A DNA stretch of 43,533 nucleotides from Halobacteriovoraceae bacterium (lineage in GTDB: Bacteria > Bdellovibrionota > Bacteriovoracia > Bacteriovoracales > Bacteriovoracaceae): contig PAZA01000071.1 of NCBI GenBank assembly GCA_002715375.1, forward strand, positions 1-43,533, read 5' to 3'. The notes below the pieces were generated by a model. It was not told where the DNA came from. It saw only the letters and a program-made list of their open reading frames with translations, and did no database searches. The position numbers and the translations under genes are program-made. Below, in pieces: positions 29,437-39,073 of this stretch (position 1 is its first letter; each line of letters begins with the position of its first letter).

Positions 29437-29468
29437 AAAAAAAGTGTCACATTTGTGACACTTTTTTT
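29437..29468 (-). terminator. bidirectional-looking intrinsic terminator
   Basis: AAAAAAAGTGTCAC-ATTT-GTGACACTTTTTTT; sits downstream of the DsbA-like gene and upstream of the flagellar promoter. Confidence 0.85.
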
Positions 29469-29503
29469 AAAAAAGAAACAATTTTAGGAACTTTTAAAAG
29501 AAA

Positions 29504-30319
29504 TTAGAGTTGGACTTTTCCTCTCTTCTTTAATTCACCTATGATTTGAGTGAAGTGAGAAGAAGGATAGGCACCTTTAACTGGAACTCCGTTGATAACA
29601 AACCCAGGAGTTCCCTGAATACCAAATTTTCCAGCTTCCTTAATATCATTTTGGATTTTTTCCATAATCTTAGGGTCTTTTAGATCTTTTGCCAGTTTAT
29701 TTTCATCCGCCCCAATTTTTTTAACAATTGCTTTAAGAAATGTTTCACCATTTTTTAGCTTTCTTTGATTTTCAAAAATTTCATCATGAAATTTGTAAGC
29801 AAGTTCAGTGCTTTGTAACCTCAAGGCTTCAAAATATTTTGCCGCTGGCATGGCCTGCTGATGAAAGCTTAATGGCAAATGCTTATAGATGAATTGAATT
29901 TTCTTTCCATATTTCTTTCTCAACTCTTGAACAACATTATAGCCTCTTGTGCAAAAAGGGCATTCAAAATCTGAGTACTCAACAAGAACAAGAGGTGCCT
30001 CCTTAGATCCCCTTATGGCATCCGAATTACTAATTTTTGGCTTCAACGGATTATCATAGTGAGCTTCTAACTTTCTCTTTTCTTCTTCCTCTCTTCTCTT
30101 AGCCAACTCTCCCTGAGCAACCTTAACTGCTTTTTGAAAAGCTTCAACAAATTCAGTCGGCTTTTCTTCTATTGCAGATATCAAGATATTCGGATTTTCC
30201 TTAATGACCCTCTGAACTTGCTCTTTTAACTTTGTCTCAGAAGTACAACCCACAATTAGAAGGAGGACACCTAAAAGACTTAAGTTTCTAAAGGACTTTT
30301 TCATTTTTTCTACCCTCAT
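29504..30319 (-). CDS. DsbA-family thioredoxin-fold lipoprotein
   Basis: Lipobox LIVGC; APLVLVEYSDFECPFCTRGYNVV; GIQGTPGFVINGVPVKGAYP. Confidence 0.88.
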   Translation of the reverse strand: MRVEKMKKSFRNLSLLGVLLLIVGCTSETKLKEQVQRVIKENPNILISAIEEKPTEFVEAFQKAVKVAQGELAKRREEEEKRKLEAHYDNPLKPKISNSDAIRGSKEAPLVLVEYSDFECPFCTRGYNVVQELRKKYGKKIQFIYKHLPLSFHQQAMPAAKYFEALRLQSTELAYKFHDEIFENQRKLKNGETFLKAIVKKIGADENKLAKDLKDPKIMEKIQNDIKEAGKFGIQGTPGFVINGVPVKGAYPSSHFTQIIGELKKRGKVQL

Positions 30320-30539
30320 TTTGATTTAAAAAAGATTATTTATTTTGAAAATTTATCTCTCCAAAATTTATTTACTTCTATTTACCTCAGCCTTGATACT
30401 AATGACAAACCATCTAATTATCAATACTTACCCCATAATTATTAAGCTAATCCCCTAATACTAGATAAATTAACTTAATTTTTTGCCAAATTGCCCGAAG
30501 AGCCCAACGAACTAACACTAGGCAACAAGGCTTCCGCTT

Positions 30540-31208
30540 ATGAAAGTTGTTTTTATTATTTTTCTTGCCCTCTTTTTTTTCAAATCATGCGGTCCTCAAG
30601 ATGGAACAGAAAGACAGCAATACCCATACGGCCAACAGGGCCCAAATAATACAAATCAAGGAATGGGACCTCCTGCGCCAGGTCCAACTAATCCACAAGC
30701 GTCCATAAACTATTTAGGGAATCTTGAAGCCCAATTCAATTGCGGGGCAAGAATGAGAAAAACAGTTTACTCAACTAACCACACTCAAACCACAATTACT
30801 GGTCTAAGTAACAATGGTCCCCACAGTGGCCCTATTTATAAAAAGTATGTTGGTAAATCATATGATAATAACCTCATATACGTAGAGCAAATATCTCATG
30901 ACGGAGTTAATTCAATTGGATTTAATATCACCTTTTCTTTTTGTGAAGATTTTTTCCCAATTTCTGCCAATCCTCACAATCCAAATGAAAGAATATATAT
31001 GAAACAGGGAAACCAAATGGCCATTATTATGTTAGGTCCAATTGTACTTGATAGCAGGGCCAACAAAACTGTGCATGATATAGATTCAGCGCCAATAAGA
31101 ATCAGTATTCCACAATTTACTATACAAATAAATGATCCTATCTTAGGAAGTTACCCTAAATACTACCCGCCTATTCAAAAAAATACTGGATTTGCACCTA
31201 TTAATTAA
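30540..31208 (+). CDS. hypothetical lipoprotein
   Basis: Signal peptide with lipobox FFKSC, Pro/Gly/Gln/Asn-rich linker, 222 aa. Confidence 0.65.
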   Translation: MKVVFIIFLALFFFKSCGPQDGTERQQYPYGQQGPNNTNQGMGPPAPGPTNPQASINYLGNLEAQFNCGARMRKTVYSTNHTQTTITGLSNNGPHSGPIYKKYVGKSYDNNLIYVEQISHDGVNSIGFNITFSFCEDFFPISANPHNPNERIYMKQGNQMAIIMLGPIVLDSRANKTVHDIDSAPIRISIPQFTIQINDPILGSYPKYYPPIQKNTGFAPIN

Positions 31209-32008
31209 AGTGATGAGAGGTTTTTCTTTGTTTTAGAAAAATATTTTTCAATTCCGGCAACAACAGCTTCTGAATAGCGTTCTTGAAAAGTTGAACTAGA
31301 AATTTTTCTTAACTCCTTTGGATTCGACATAAAGCCCATTTCAAGCAAAACACCTGGCCTTTTAGATAAGGCCAGAACAAAAAATAAACCTGGCTTTATC
31401 CCTCTATCTTTCATTTTTAAGGAAGATCCTAAAAAGCCCTTTAGCTTACCATGAATAGAAGAAGCTAAAGCTCTTGAGCTTACAACTGTCCTATTAACAA
31501 CTAGATCAATTAAAATTTGATTAACAACCGAATCCTCACCTTCTAACCCTTTATTCTCAACTTCCTCAACCTTTTTAATGGCCTGATTACTTTTATTATT
31601 CAAGTAATAGGTTTCAAAGCCTCCCGATGCCTTATAATAACTGGCATTGGCATGAATTGAAATAAAGAGATCTGCATTAACTCTTTCGGCTATTTCAGCT
31701 CTTTTTTCCAAAGAAACCGTTCTATCGAAAGACCTAGTCATAAAAACACGATAGTTTTTTCCTTTTAATTTCTTACTAATCCTTTTTGATAATTCTAAAA
31801 CCAGGTCTTTTTCAAAATAAGTTATTTTTTCAAGTCCTCCCCTTTTATTTATAAAAGATTGAAAAGCTTTAGCCCCATCGTCTTTTCCCCCATGACCTGG
31901 GTCTATTAGAATAGTTTGAGAAAGTACATTTTCACTAATAATTAAAGTTAAAAATAGAATAGGGCCTAAAATTAAATTATCTATATATTTCATAAAGTTC
32001 TTTTTCAA
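31205..32008 (-). CDS. N-acetylmuramoyl-L-alanine amidase (Amidase_3)
   Basis: ILIDPGHGGKDDGA, ...FEKDLVLELSKRI, FISIHANA, GVLLEMGFMSNP. Track start is TTG; ATG at 31993 is an alternative. Confidence 0.93.
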   Translation of the reverse strand: MKKNFMKYIDNLILGPILFLTLIISENVLSQTILIDPGHGGKDDGAKAFQSFINKRGGLEKITYFEKDLVLELSKRISKKLKGKNYRVFMTRSFDRTVSLEKRAEIAERVNADLFISIHANASYYKASGGFETYYLNNKSNQAIKKVEEVENKGLEGEDSVVNQILIDLVVNRTVVSSRALASSIHGKLKGFLGSSLKMKDRGIKPGLFFVLALSKRPGVLLEMGFMSNPKELRKISSSTFQERYSEAVVAGIEKYFSKTKKNLSSL

Positions 32009-33195
32009 TAGATCGTTCTAATTACAAGATTTGGGTAATAATACCTCAAAATTTTTTTATAATTCCACCCTTTTTGAGCTAAATGTAGGGCCCCTAATTG
32101 ACACATGCCCACCCCATGACCTCGACCCCTTCCTTTAAAGAGAAAGTTTTTCTTTGTAACTTTCCCTTGAAAATAGTGGGATGGAAGAATCTTTCTGCCA
32201 AATGCTTTTCTTAGCGAAACTTTATCAACAACAAACAAATCATCCCCAATATAGTACCTCATAGAGAGGTCTTCGTAATTGTTTGGGACAAGCCGTAAAG
32301 TTCCTTTGACTTTTTTCTTCCTTTTCTGGTTTCCTTTTATAAAAGAAATGATTCTCTCTTTAGAAACTTTAGAAGACCAACTTTTTTTTCCGTGACTATG
32401 GCAAAAAGAGCATTTCTTGCTCTTATACCCCTTCGTATAATCGCCCCAAACTGTTTTAGGCGTTAATGTCCTTCCTCCACATTTTGCATGATAAAAAGCT
32501 GGTACAATTTTTCCACCTTTGGTCATCAATACCATGCCCCTAGTTGATCGAGTCAAATTGAAAGTTTTATTTGTTATGTCAAAGAAATCCCCACTTACCT
32601 GATGGAACTCGGAACTATCCAAGTGAAAGGAATAGCGCTTCTTCCTTTTTATTTTCTGTACCCATAATGCATAAGCATAAGTCCTTGCTGCAACTGCTTG
32701 AGCTTTGAGTGCCTCGGAAGGCCAAGACTCATTCATCTCTTTCGCCAACAAAGAGCTTATATAGGACTCCATGAAAGTATCATGAACAACATCACAGCCC
32801 TTTTTTCTAAATGAAGAAAATACTAAAAGCCTTCCCTGATAACGGTCCCTCATAAGAGAGATAAACCCTGTAGGGGATTCAATAGAAGCCAAGAGAGTCT
32901 TTCTGTCCAAACCCTGAGAGGATTTCAAAGCTTTTTTACAATTAAAAACAATTTTTTTTTGTCCCCCAAAAAGGGCTTTATTTTTACTAAGGTGAAGTGT
33001 TCTTTTGAGGTCTATTCCGCTAACACTAAACTTTGGAAGGTTCTTTTCAACTCTAATCCTTAAACTTGGACCAAGAGTGCTTTTTGATTTAGGAAAAGGC
33101 GTATAGGCACTAAAACTATTTGATAAATCAAAAATAAGATAAATTAAAAAAGTGATCGTTCGAAATCTGAGGTTTTTAAATACAGACTCTTCCAT
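32005..33195 (-). CDS. SpoIID/LytB-domain protein
   Basis: LLAKEMNESWPSEALKAQAVAARTYAYA, FYHAKCGGRTLTPKTVWGDY, GRGHGVGMCQLGALHLAQKGWNYKKILRYYYPN. Confidence 0.92.
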   Translation of the reverse strand: MEESVFKNLRFRTITFLIYLIFDLSNSFSAYTPFPKSKSTLGPSLRIRVEKNLPKFSVSGIDLKRTLHLSKNKALFGGQKKIVFNCKKALKSSQGLDRKTLLASIESPTGFISLMRDRYQGRLLVFSSFRKKGCDVVHDTFMESYISSLLAKEMNESWPSEALKAQAVAARTYAYALWVQKIKRKKRYSFHLDSSEFHQVSGDFFDITNKTFNLTRSTRGMVLMTKGGKIVPAFYHAKCGGRTLTPKTVWGDYTKGYKSKKCSFCHSHGKKSWSSKVSKERIISFIKGNQKRKKKVKGTLRLVPNNYEDLSMRYYIGDDLFVVDKVSLRKAFGRKILPSHYFQGKVTKKNFLFKGRGRGHGVGMCQLGALHLAQKGWNYKKILRYYYPNLVIRTIY

Positions 33196-33246
33196 AAGAA
33201 CAAGCCTCTCTTCCTAAGAAAGCACGCCTTAAAAGCTAAGATCATT

Positions 33247-34230
33247 TTATAGTTCGACTGAATTTTTAACAAGATTTTTTTGAAAATGACTCATAACCTT
33301 CTGAAGATCCATCCACGCAGTGCGCTTCATATTAGGGTTGATCAAAAGAAACTCTGGATGAAAGATGGGACAAATAAGAACATTATGTGTCGTGCCATTT
33401 GACAATTTAAAACCTCTTGGAAAAAACTTACCGTGAACCTGGCTAAGCCTCTCCCTCTTTTCAAGGAGAAGGTTTGTTGGTACCGCGCCAAGAGGAATAA
33501 CAAACTGGGGCTTAAATAATTCAATTTCCTTTAAAAAAGGATTTAACCATTCCTCTTGATTTTCAATCCGGCCATTCTGCGACATCTCAAAAAGATCATC
33601 AGTCTTTTCTCCAGAAATCAGCTTCAAAGACCTGGAAATAGCAAATCCATTTTTAAGGCTCATAGCACCAGCCATTTTCTCGAGAAGCTCCCTTTCCGCT
33701 TTATCAAAACTACAACTCAATGACTTTGCACCCTCTTTTGGATAATTCCCTAGAAAAAGAATATCCACTCCTTGTTCCTTTAACATCAAAGGAGAAAAAC
33801 CTTTCCTTACTCTTAGGTGACCCACCATGCAATTATTGCAGTTGAGTAAATCTTCACTAAAGCCTTCAAGCTTGGTTTTTTCATCTATAACCTCTTCTTG
33901 AACCTGAAGGGTCTTTTCTATTTGAGGCTTCGGTTCTACCAGAGAGGTTTTCTCTGCTTTTTTGGGGACAACACCGATGGAAAGAGTTTTTTCATCACCT
34001 ACCTCTAAGGCGGGAACTGAGGACAAGAGTTTTTCTTTTTCTACCCGAGACGGCAATTCTTTCACCTTGGGCACCTCATTATTAAAAGACTCTAAAACAA
34101 GGTCATCTATTTGAAATGAAAGAGGAAATCCTGTGAAAAAGTTACCGTAAAACGTCCTTTGAGCTTTGTGCTCTTTTAAATCTAAAAGCTTTGATGAATA
34201 TCTTAACTGCTTATAGTCGACAGAGCTCAT
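33247..34230 (-). CDS. uracil-DNA glycosylase superfamily (family 4-like) protein with degenerate motifs and long N-terminal extension
   Basis: CNNCMVGHLRVRKG, VDILFLGNYPKEG, FKPQFVIPLGAVPTNLLL, LICPIFHPEFLLINPNMKRTAWMDLQKVM. Confidence 0.75.
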   Translation of the reverse strand: MSSVDYKQLRYSSKLLDLKEHKAQRTFYGNFFTGFPLSFQIDDLVLESFNNEVPKVKELPSRVEKEKLLSSVPALEVGDEKTLSIGVVPKKAEKTSLVEPKPQIEKTLQVQEEVIDEKTKLEGFSEDLLNCNNCMVGHLRVRKGFSPLMLKEQGVDILFLGNYPKEGAKSLSCSFDKAERELLEKMAGAMSLKNGFAISRSLKLISGEKTDDLFEMSQNGRIENQEEWLNPFLKEIELFKPQFVIPLGAVPTNLLLEKRERLSQVHGKFFPRGFKLSNGTTHNVLICPIFHPEFLLINPNMKRTAWMDLQKVMSHFQKNLVKNSVEL

Positions 34231-34306
34231 ATGACCTATTGAAATAAAATACCATATTCAAAAAACGGAAAAGTTGACTCATCCATCTCATGAATCCCTC
34301 CTCAAG

Positions 34307-34333
34307 TAAAGTGACGAAACTCGGTACCGATAA
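34307..34333 (+). promoter_or_regulatory. candidate FliA/sigma28 promoter (TAAA-N15-ACCGATAA)
   Basis: TAAA 34307-34310, 15-nt spacer, ACCGATAA 34326-34333; 7/8 match to the GCCGATAA -10; 45 nt upstream of the 34379 ORF, which has SD AAGGAG. Confidence 0.5.
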
Positions 34334-34378
34334 AAAAGGAAACTTTGGGTATAAAACCTATGCTAAAGGAGTCCATTA

Positions 34379-34591
34379 ATGGCTTTTGATCCTGATTTTA
34401 AATACGAAAAATATGAGGAATACTATGGCGATAAGATTCAGGTTCAAAAAATAATTGATGATTGTAAGGTATGTGGAACAAAACTGGTTTTTACTCACTT
34501 TTCAGATTTCAAAAACCTAATGGTTCAAGAAACAGCAAGATGCCCTGAATGCGGAAGTGGGAATAGGAAAATTATCCATATATTGAATTAA
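34379..34591 (+). CDS. small zinc-ribbon protein
   Basis: 70 aa with CKVCG...CPECG paired CxxC motifs; SD aaaggag before ATG. Confidence 0.75.
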   Translation: MAFDPDFKYEKYEEYYGDKIQVQKIIDDCKVCGTKLVFTHFSDFKNLMVQETARCPECGSGNRKIIHILN

Positions 34592-36449
34592 GATACTCCT
34601 TTATTCCTTTTGCTACTTTTAAAGTAATATTTAAATAACTTTTTATTTCCTCAACGCTCATTTTTCCTAAATCTTCAAAAGAGCAGTCCATATTTTTTAA
34701 GATCTTCTTTTTCGTTTGTGGTCCAACACCATTTATATTATCTAACCAAGAACTTAATAAATCGGACTTTTCTTTTTTATGGTGAAGCTTCCTAGAAAAT
34801 CTATGAGCTTCGTCCCTCATTTTTACTAAAATTTTCAAAAGAGACATGTTTTTTTTAAGAATATAGGGGTTTGATCGACCTGGTAAAAATATCCTCTCTT
34901 CTTCTTTTTCAATAATTGGAGAAGAAAAATTTGTTTGAGTGACTTTTGCTTTTGCCAAGCCAATTACAGGGATAGAAATATTGTGAAGCTTCAAGACCTC
35001 TCTAAAGGAGCTTGCCTGACCTTTACCTCCATCAACAACAAATACATCAGGTAGGTCACCATATTTCAATCTTCTTGATAAAGCCTCTTTCAGCATTTCA
35101 AAATCATTATTTCCTTCAGGTCTCTCTTTTAAATGATAATAGCGATATGACCTCTTATCAGGAAGTCCATCTCTAAATACAATTTGAGAAGCTGTTGGAG
35201 AACGCCCCTGCCAAATGGCCACATCATAGCATTCAATGACTAAAGGTCTTTCTCTTAAACTAAGAAGCTCCTTCAATTTGTTTAAACCCACGATGACACT
35301 CTCGTGTTTATTTAGTCTCATCCTCTGATTTTCAAAAGCCTGCTTTTGGCACATTTTATAAAGAGAACCAAATTTTTTTATAAAGCCCTTAACAATAATT
35401 TTCTTCAATATCGTTTTCGATTCTAAATTTAAAACATTTTGAAAAGTCTTTATCAGCTCTTTGGAAAAAGGTGACAAAATAAGCTCAGGCAACTCGTCTA
35501 CAGTCGTTGTATAATATTGAATAAGAAAAGTAAGAACCTCTTCTTCAGGAGGGTCTTCCATATCAGCTAGTGGAAAATGAAAAGTTTTTTGACCTAAGAG
35601 AATTCCATTTCTTAATAAATAAACAGAAATATCTAATTCCAACTCTCCCTCAAAATAAGCAATTAAATCAACATTCTTAAAACCTTTTGAAAGGAAGCCT
35701 TCCATTTCAACAGTTTTTTCTTTCGTGTAATCTAGAAAAACTTTAAGGCATTCGATGGAATCTCTAAGGAAAGCAGCCTTCTCAAACTCCTCTTCTTCAG
35801 CGTGCAGTGCCATTCTATCTTTTAGAATCTTTAAAGACTTTTTCCCTTTCCCTTTAAAAAAATTGAGAGCATTTGAAAGGTCCTTTTCATAATCATCTGT
35901 AGAAATATAGGAAACACACGGAGCACTACATTGTTTTATTTGATAGAGAAGGCAAGGCTCCTTTCTTGAATTAAATTCACGCAAAGTACAATCTCTTAAC
36001 TGGAAAGATTTATTTATAATTTTTAAAACCTCGCTTACATTGCTTCCATGGGCGAAGGGTCCAAAAACTTCTATCCCCTTTCCTCTCTTAAACTGGCGGG
36101 GATATTTCAAGCGCGGAAATGGCTCATTGCGATCCAGAACGATATAAGGATAGGACTTATCATCCCTCATTCTTATATTATATTTTGGCGAATGCTCCTT
36201 TATGAGGTTGTTTTCTAAAACATAAGCTTCACCCTCACTACTGGCCAAAATAAAGTCAAAATCAAAGACCTTACTTACAAGAATCGAGGTTTTAATGCCT
36301 TTCTGAGAGTTATTGAAGTACGTGACAACTCTATTTCTTAGGTTTATTGCCTTTCCGACATAAATAATTTTATGACATTTGTCATACATCAAATAGCAGC
36401 CAGGGCTTTTTGGGAGATTTTTGGCCTTTTTTAATAATGTTTCTTTCAT
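34572..36449 (-). CDS. uvrC: excinuclease ABC subunit C
   Basis: GIY-YIG SPGCYLMYDKCHKIIYVGKAINLRNRV; UVR domain; ECYDVAIWQGRSPTASQIVF; C-terminal HhH. Confidence 0.97.
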   Translation of the reverse strand: MKETLLKKAKNLPKSPGCYLMYDKCHKIIYVGKAINLRNRVVTYFNNSQKGIKTSILVSKVFDFDFILASSEGEAYVLENNLIKEHSPKYNIRMRDDKSYPYIVLDRNEPFPRLKYPRQFKRGKGIEVFGPFAHGSNVSEVLKIINKSFQLRDCTLREFNSRKEPCLLYQIKQCSAPCVSYISTDDYEKDLSNALNFFKGKGKKSLKILKDRMALHAEEEEFEKAAFLRDSIECLKVFLDYTKEKTVEMEGFLSKGFKNVDLIAYFEGELELDISVYLLRNGILLGQKTFHFPLADMEDPPEEEVLTFLIQYYTTTVDELPELILSPFSKELIKTFQNVLNLESKTILKKIIVKGFIKKFGSLYKMCQKQAFENQRMRLNKHESVIVGLNKLKELLSLRERPLVIECYDVAIWQGRSPTASQIVFRDGLPDKRSYRYYHLKERPEGNNDFEMLKEALSRRLKYGDLPDVFVVDGGKGQASSFREVLKLHNISIPVIGLAKAKVTQTNFSSPIIEKEEERIFLPGRSNPYILKKNMSLLKILVKMRDEAHRFSRKLHHKKEKSDLLSSWLDNINGVGPQTKKKILKNMDCSFEDLGKMSVEEIKSYLNITLKVAKGIKEYLNSIYG

Positions 36450-36569
36450 TTTTTTATTTTAAAACCCTTTTTTTTGGACAGAAGCAAAAATTAACTTTAA
36501 TTGTTTTAAGGCTTTAATTCCATTCATGTGGTAAAACTAACAATACAACCATTTAACAAAATAGGCATT

Positions 36570-36980
36570 ATGATCAAAGAAATCGGCGTAGGCAAAGAGA
36601 CACTTTCGTACTGCAGTAAATGCAAACTAACCTTAAGCCACATTATTGCTGCTATGAAAGATCTCGATACAATTGCTAAGGTTTTTTGCAAAACTTGTAA
36701 AGCTACCCACACCTACAAAGATCCAAACAAGGCTTCCAAGAAAAAAGTTGTTTCACACAGAAGAAAGACGGAAATGAGAAGCAACTCTAAGGATTGGGAG
36801 GAAGCAATGAAACAGGCATCTTCCGAATTACAAACTTACTCACCTAAGGGAAAGTTCGTTAAAGGTGACATTATTGAACACCCTAAATTTGGTCAGGGTA
36901 TCATCGAGAAATTACTGGATAAAAACAAAATAGAGGTTCTTTTTAAAGACAATAGGAAAGTACTTGTTCACAATATTTGA
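36570..36980 (+). CDS. Zn-finger protein with C-terminal DUF3553-like domain
   Basis: YCSKCKLTLSHIIAAM...VFCKTCKATHTYKDP; FVKGDIIEHPKFGQGIIEKLLDKNKIEVLFKDNRKVLVHN. Start chosen as MIKEIGVG at 36570; track ORF begins 36528. Confidence 0.75.
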   Translation: MIKEIGVGKETLSYCSKCKLTLSHIIAAMKDLDTIAKVFCKTCKATHTYKDPNKASKKKVVSHRRKTEMRSNSKDWEEAMKQASSELQTYSPKGKFVKGDIIEHPKFGQGIIEKLLDKNKIEVLFKDNRKVLVHNI

Positions 36981-36987
36981 CTGAAGC

Positions 36988-38982
36988 CTATAGACCCATA
37001 CTTAAGTTAAATCCTGCTCCAGCAGAAAGCCCACCATGCATGCTCCCAAAAGAGTAGGGGCTAGACCCATAGATTGACTGGCTTCCATAAAGGTTTCGAA
37101 CTGCGTTCATATAGTTTTCGTAGAGGGCCTGGTTAGATTGTTGGGTAGTAGCAAAGTTCGCTTGAGCTCCGGCAGCTTGAGAGTTCTGAACCTCTTGATA
37201 AACCCTATATTGCTCCTCCATTCTCTTTCTCAAAGCAGCTTGCTTTCTATACCACTCTGCATTGGCACCTCCATTGAAACCACCGGTATTCCCAAAGTAG
37301 CCAAAACCGCCAGGATAGCCTCCTCCTAAACCCATCGAGCCATTGTAATATCCACCACCAAAGCCTGGTGCTCCGATTCCTATGTTCACGCCACCACCTA
37401 AACCTGGAGAACCAAATCCTCCACCAAGACCTGGCATTCCCATTCCGCCGCCTATATTAATTCCGCCACCAAGGCCTGGCATTCCAAATCCTCCACCGCC
37501 AAGACCTGGCACTCCCATTCCACCACCTATATTAATTCCGCCACCAAGACCTGGCATGCCAAATCCTCCACTACCGAGACCTGGCATCCCTATTCCGCCA
37601 CCTATATTAATTCCGCCACCAAGGCCCGGCATTCCAAATCCTCCACCACCAAGGCCTGGCATTCCCATTCCACCACCGATGTTAATTCCTCCGGAAACTC
37701 CACCACCAAAGCCTGGTAATCCACCCATTCCAAAACCTGGCATTCCTGTTCCTGCTCCAAAGCCCGGCATTCCTATTCCACCACCGATGTTGATTCCCCC
37801 ACCAAGACCTGGCATTCCAAATCCGCTTCCACCACCAAAGCCTGGCATTCCCATTCCACCACCGATATTGATTCCTCCGGAAATTCCACCACCTAAACCA
37901 GGCATTCCACCCATTCCAAAACCAGGCATTCCGCCCATTCCAAAACCAGGCATTCCGCCCATTCCAAAACCAGGCATTCCTGCACCAATGCCACCTTGAA
38001 TGTTAATTGGCTGACCGCTTAGAAGACCTCCAAGAATTCCAAGACCTGTTCCAAGAGCTCCCCCGCCAGGGTTTAATCCAATCGATGCATTGAAACCTGT
38101 CCCAGCTCCGTAACCACCCATTCCCCCATAACCAAAGTTGGGCCCTAACATAGATCCCATGAAGCCACCTGAATAACCGGCTTGAAGGAAAGGATTACCA
38201 ATACCGCCAAAGGCTCCTCCCATCATTCCTCCAAAGCCTGCATAAGCACTTAGGGGTGATCCCATACACTGTCCATTTATGTCGATTAATGTATTGAGGT
38301 CAGCGCCAGAGAAACCTCCAACGCCTTGAAAAGTTTCTTTCATCCCCGCTAGGCATGACTGGTTTATTTTTGTCATTACCTCGCTTGACATAGGTGGAGC
38401 TCCGTACTGCTGTAAACTTTGCTTATAAGCTTCAATCCTCTTCGTGCATTCTTGCTGTGCCCCAATAAGAGAGCTTTGCATTGTTTCCGCTAGTTGAGCC
38501 TGTGTATTAATAGCCAACTCATTAGCTTGTGATAAATAATTCCCAAAACGTGTCGTGCATGCCTCCTGACCTTTGGCATAAGCACTTGCCCACTCTTTTG
38601 CGTTTTTCGATTGGTAGTAAGATCCAATCCAGGTGGATCCAACCATTGCTAGAGGAGCGGCGACAGCACTTAAAGCATCTACAACAGTATCCCAAGGGTT
38701 GCTTTTTTCAACATTGTTAAAAAGACACTCAACACAATCAACATTTCCACCCGCGCCTCTTGCGATCTCCATTCTAATGCAAGCCCGATATTCATCTTCG
38801 TAACCTTCACCTATTCCACTACAAAAACCGGCAATACCATCAGAGTCCTCAGTCATACCCTCCGAGACACCTTGCGCTAACAACATAGAATGTTGGAAAA
38901 CCGCTAAACTCAAAAGAAGGCAAAAAAATGTCTTTATTTTGTTCACACAATCACTTAAATGTACTTTTGGTTTGGAAATCAC
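36988..38982 (-). CDS. secreted Gly/Met/Pro-rich tandem-repeat protein
   Basis: Signal peptide, Cys-containing helical N-terminal domain, then repeated [25 protein letters not shown] units; GTG start behind strong SD AGGAGG. Confidence 0.8.
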   Translation of the reverse strand: MISKPKVHLSDCVNKIKTFFCLLLSLAVFQHSMLLAQGVSEGMTEDSDGIAGFCSGIGEGYEDEYRACIRMEIARGAGGNVDCVECLFNNVEKSNPWDTVVDALSAVAAPLAMVGSTWIGSYYQSKNAKEWASAYAKGQEACTTRFGNYLSQANELAINTQAQLAETMQSSLIGAQQECTKRIEAYKQSLQQYGAPPMSSEVMTKINQSCLAGMKETFQGVGGFSGADLNTLIDINGQCMGSPLSAYAGFGGMMGGAFGGIGNPFLQAGYSGGFMGSMLGPNFGYGGMGGYGAGTGFNASIGLNPGGGALGTGLGILGGLLSGQPINIQGGIGAGMPGFGMGGMPGFGMGGMPGFGMGGMPGLGGGISGGINIGGGMGMPGFGGGSGFGMPGLGGGINIGGGIGMPGFGAGTGMPGFGMGGLPGFGGGVSGGINIGGGMGMPGLGGGGFGMPGLGGGINIGGGIGMPGLGSGGFGMPGLGGGINIGGGMGVPGLGGGGFGMPGLGGGINIGGGMGMPGLGGGFGSPGLGGGVNIGIGAPGFGGGYYNGSMGLGGGYPGGFGYFGNTGGFNGGANAEWYRKQAALRKRMEEQYRVYQEVQNSQAAGAQANFATTQQSNQALYENYMNAVRNLYGSQSIYGSSPYSFGSMHGGLSAGAGFNLSMGL
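37385..38000 (-). repeat. coding tandem repeats: about 75-nt units plus a 24-nt subrepeat
   Basis: Recurring CCTGGCATTCC[C/A]...CC[A/G]CCACC...TATATTAATTCCGCCACCAAG (plus strand); near-identical 24-nt copies CCCATTCCAAAACCAGGCATTCCG at about 37911-37981. Confidence 0.85.
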
Positions 38983-39025
38983 TTTCTGCCTCCTAAGGCA
39001 AAAAAACTATTTTCTTCTCCTAAAT

Positions 39026-39052
39026 AAATCGGATTTTTTTCAAAATTCTTTA
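39026..39052 (-). promoter_or_regulatory. candidate FliA/sigma28 promoter (TAAA-N15-TCCGATTT) for the Gly-rich repeat protein
   Basis: Minus strand TAAA (39049-39052), 15-nt spacer, TCCGATTT (39026-39033), 43 nt upstream of the GTG start; 5/8 match in -10. Confidence 0.35.
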
Positions 39053-39073
39053 TTTTTAGAAGGACTTGGCAAA

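Noticed and set aside
37382-37999. 205-aa Pro-rich plus-strand ORF
   Set aside because: It is the antisense reading of the Gly-rich repeats (GGN codons read as CCN); no SD or independent support.
37385-38000. Possible CRISPR-like array in the repeat block
   Set aside because: Repeats are contiguous coding units in a Gly-rich ORF with no unique spacers of constant length and no cas genes.
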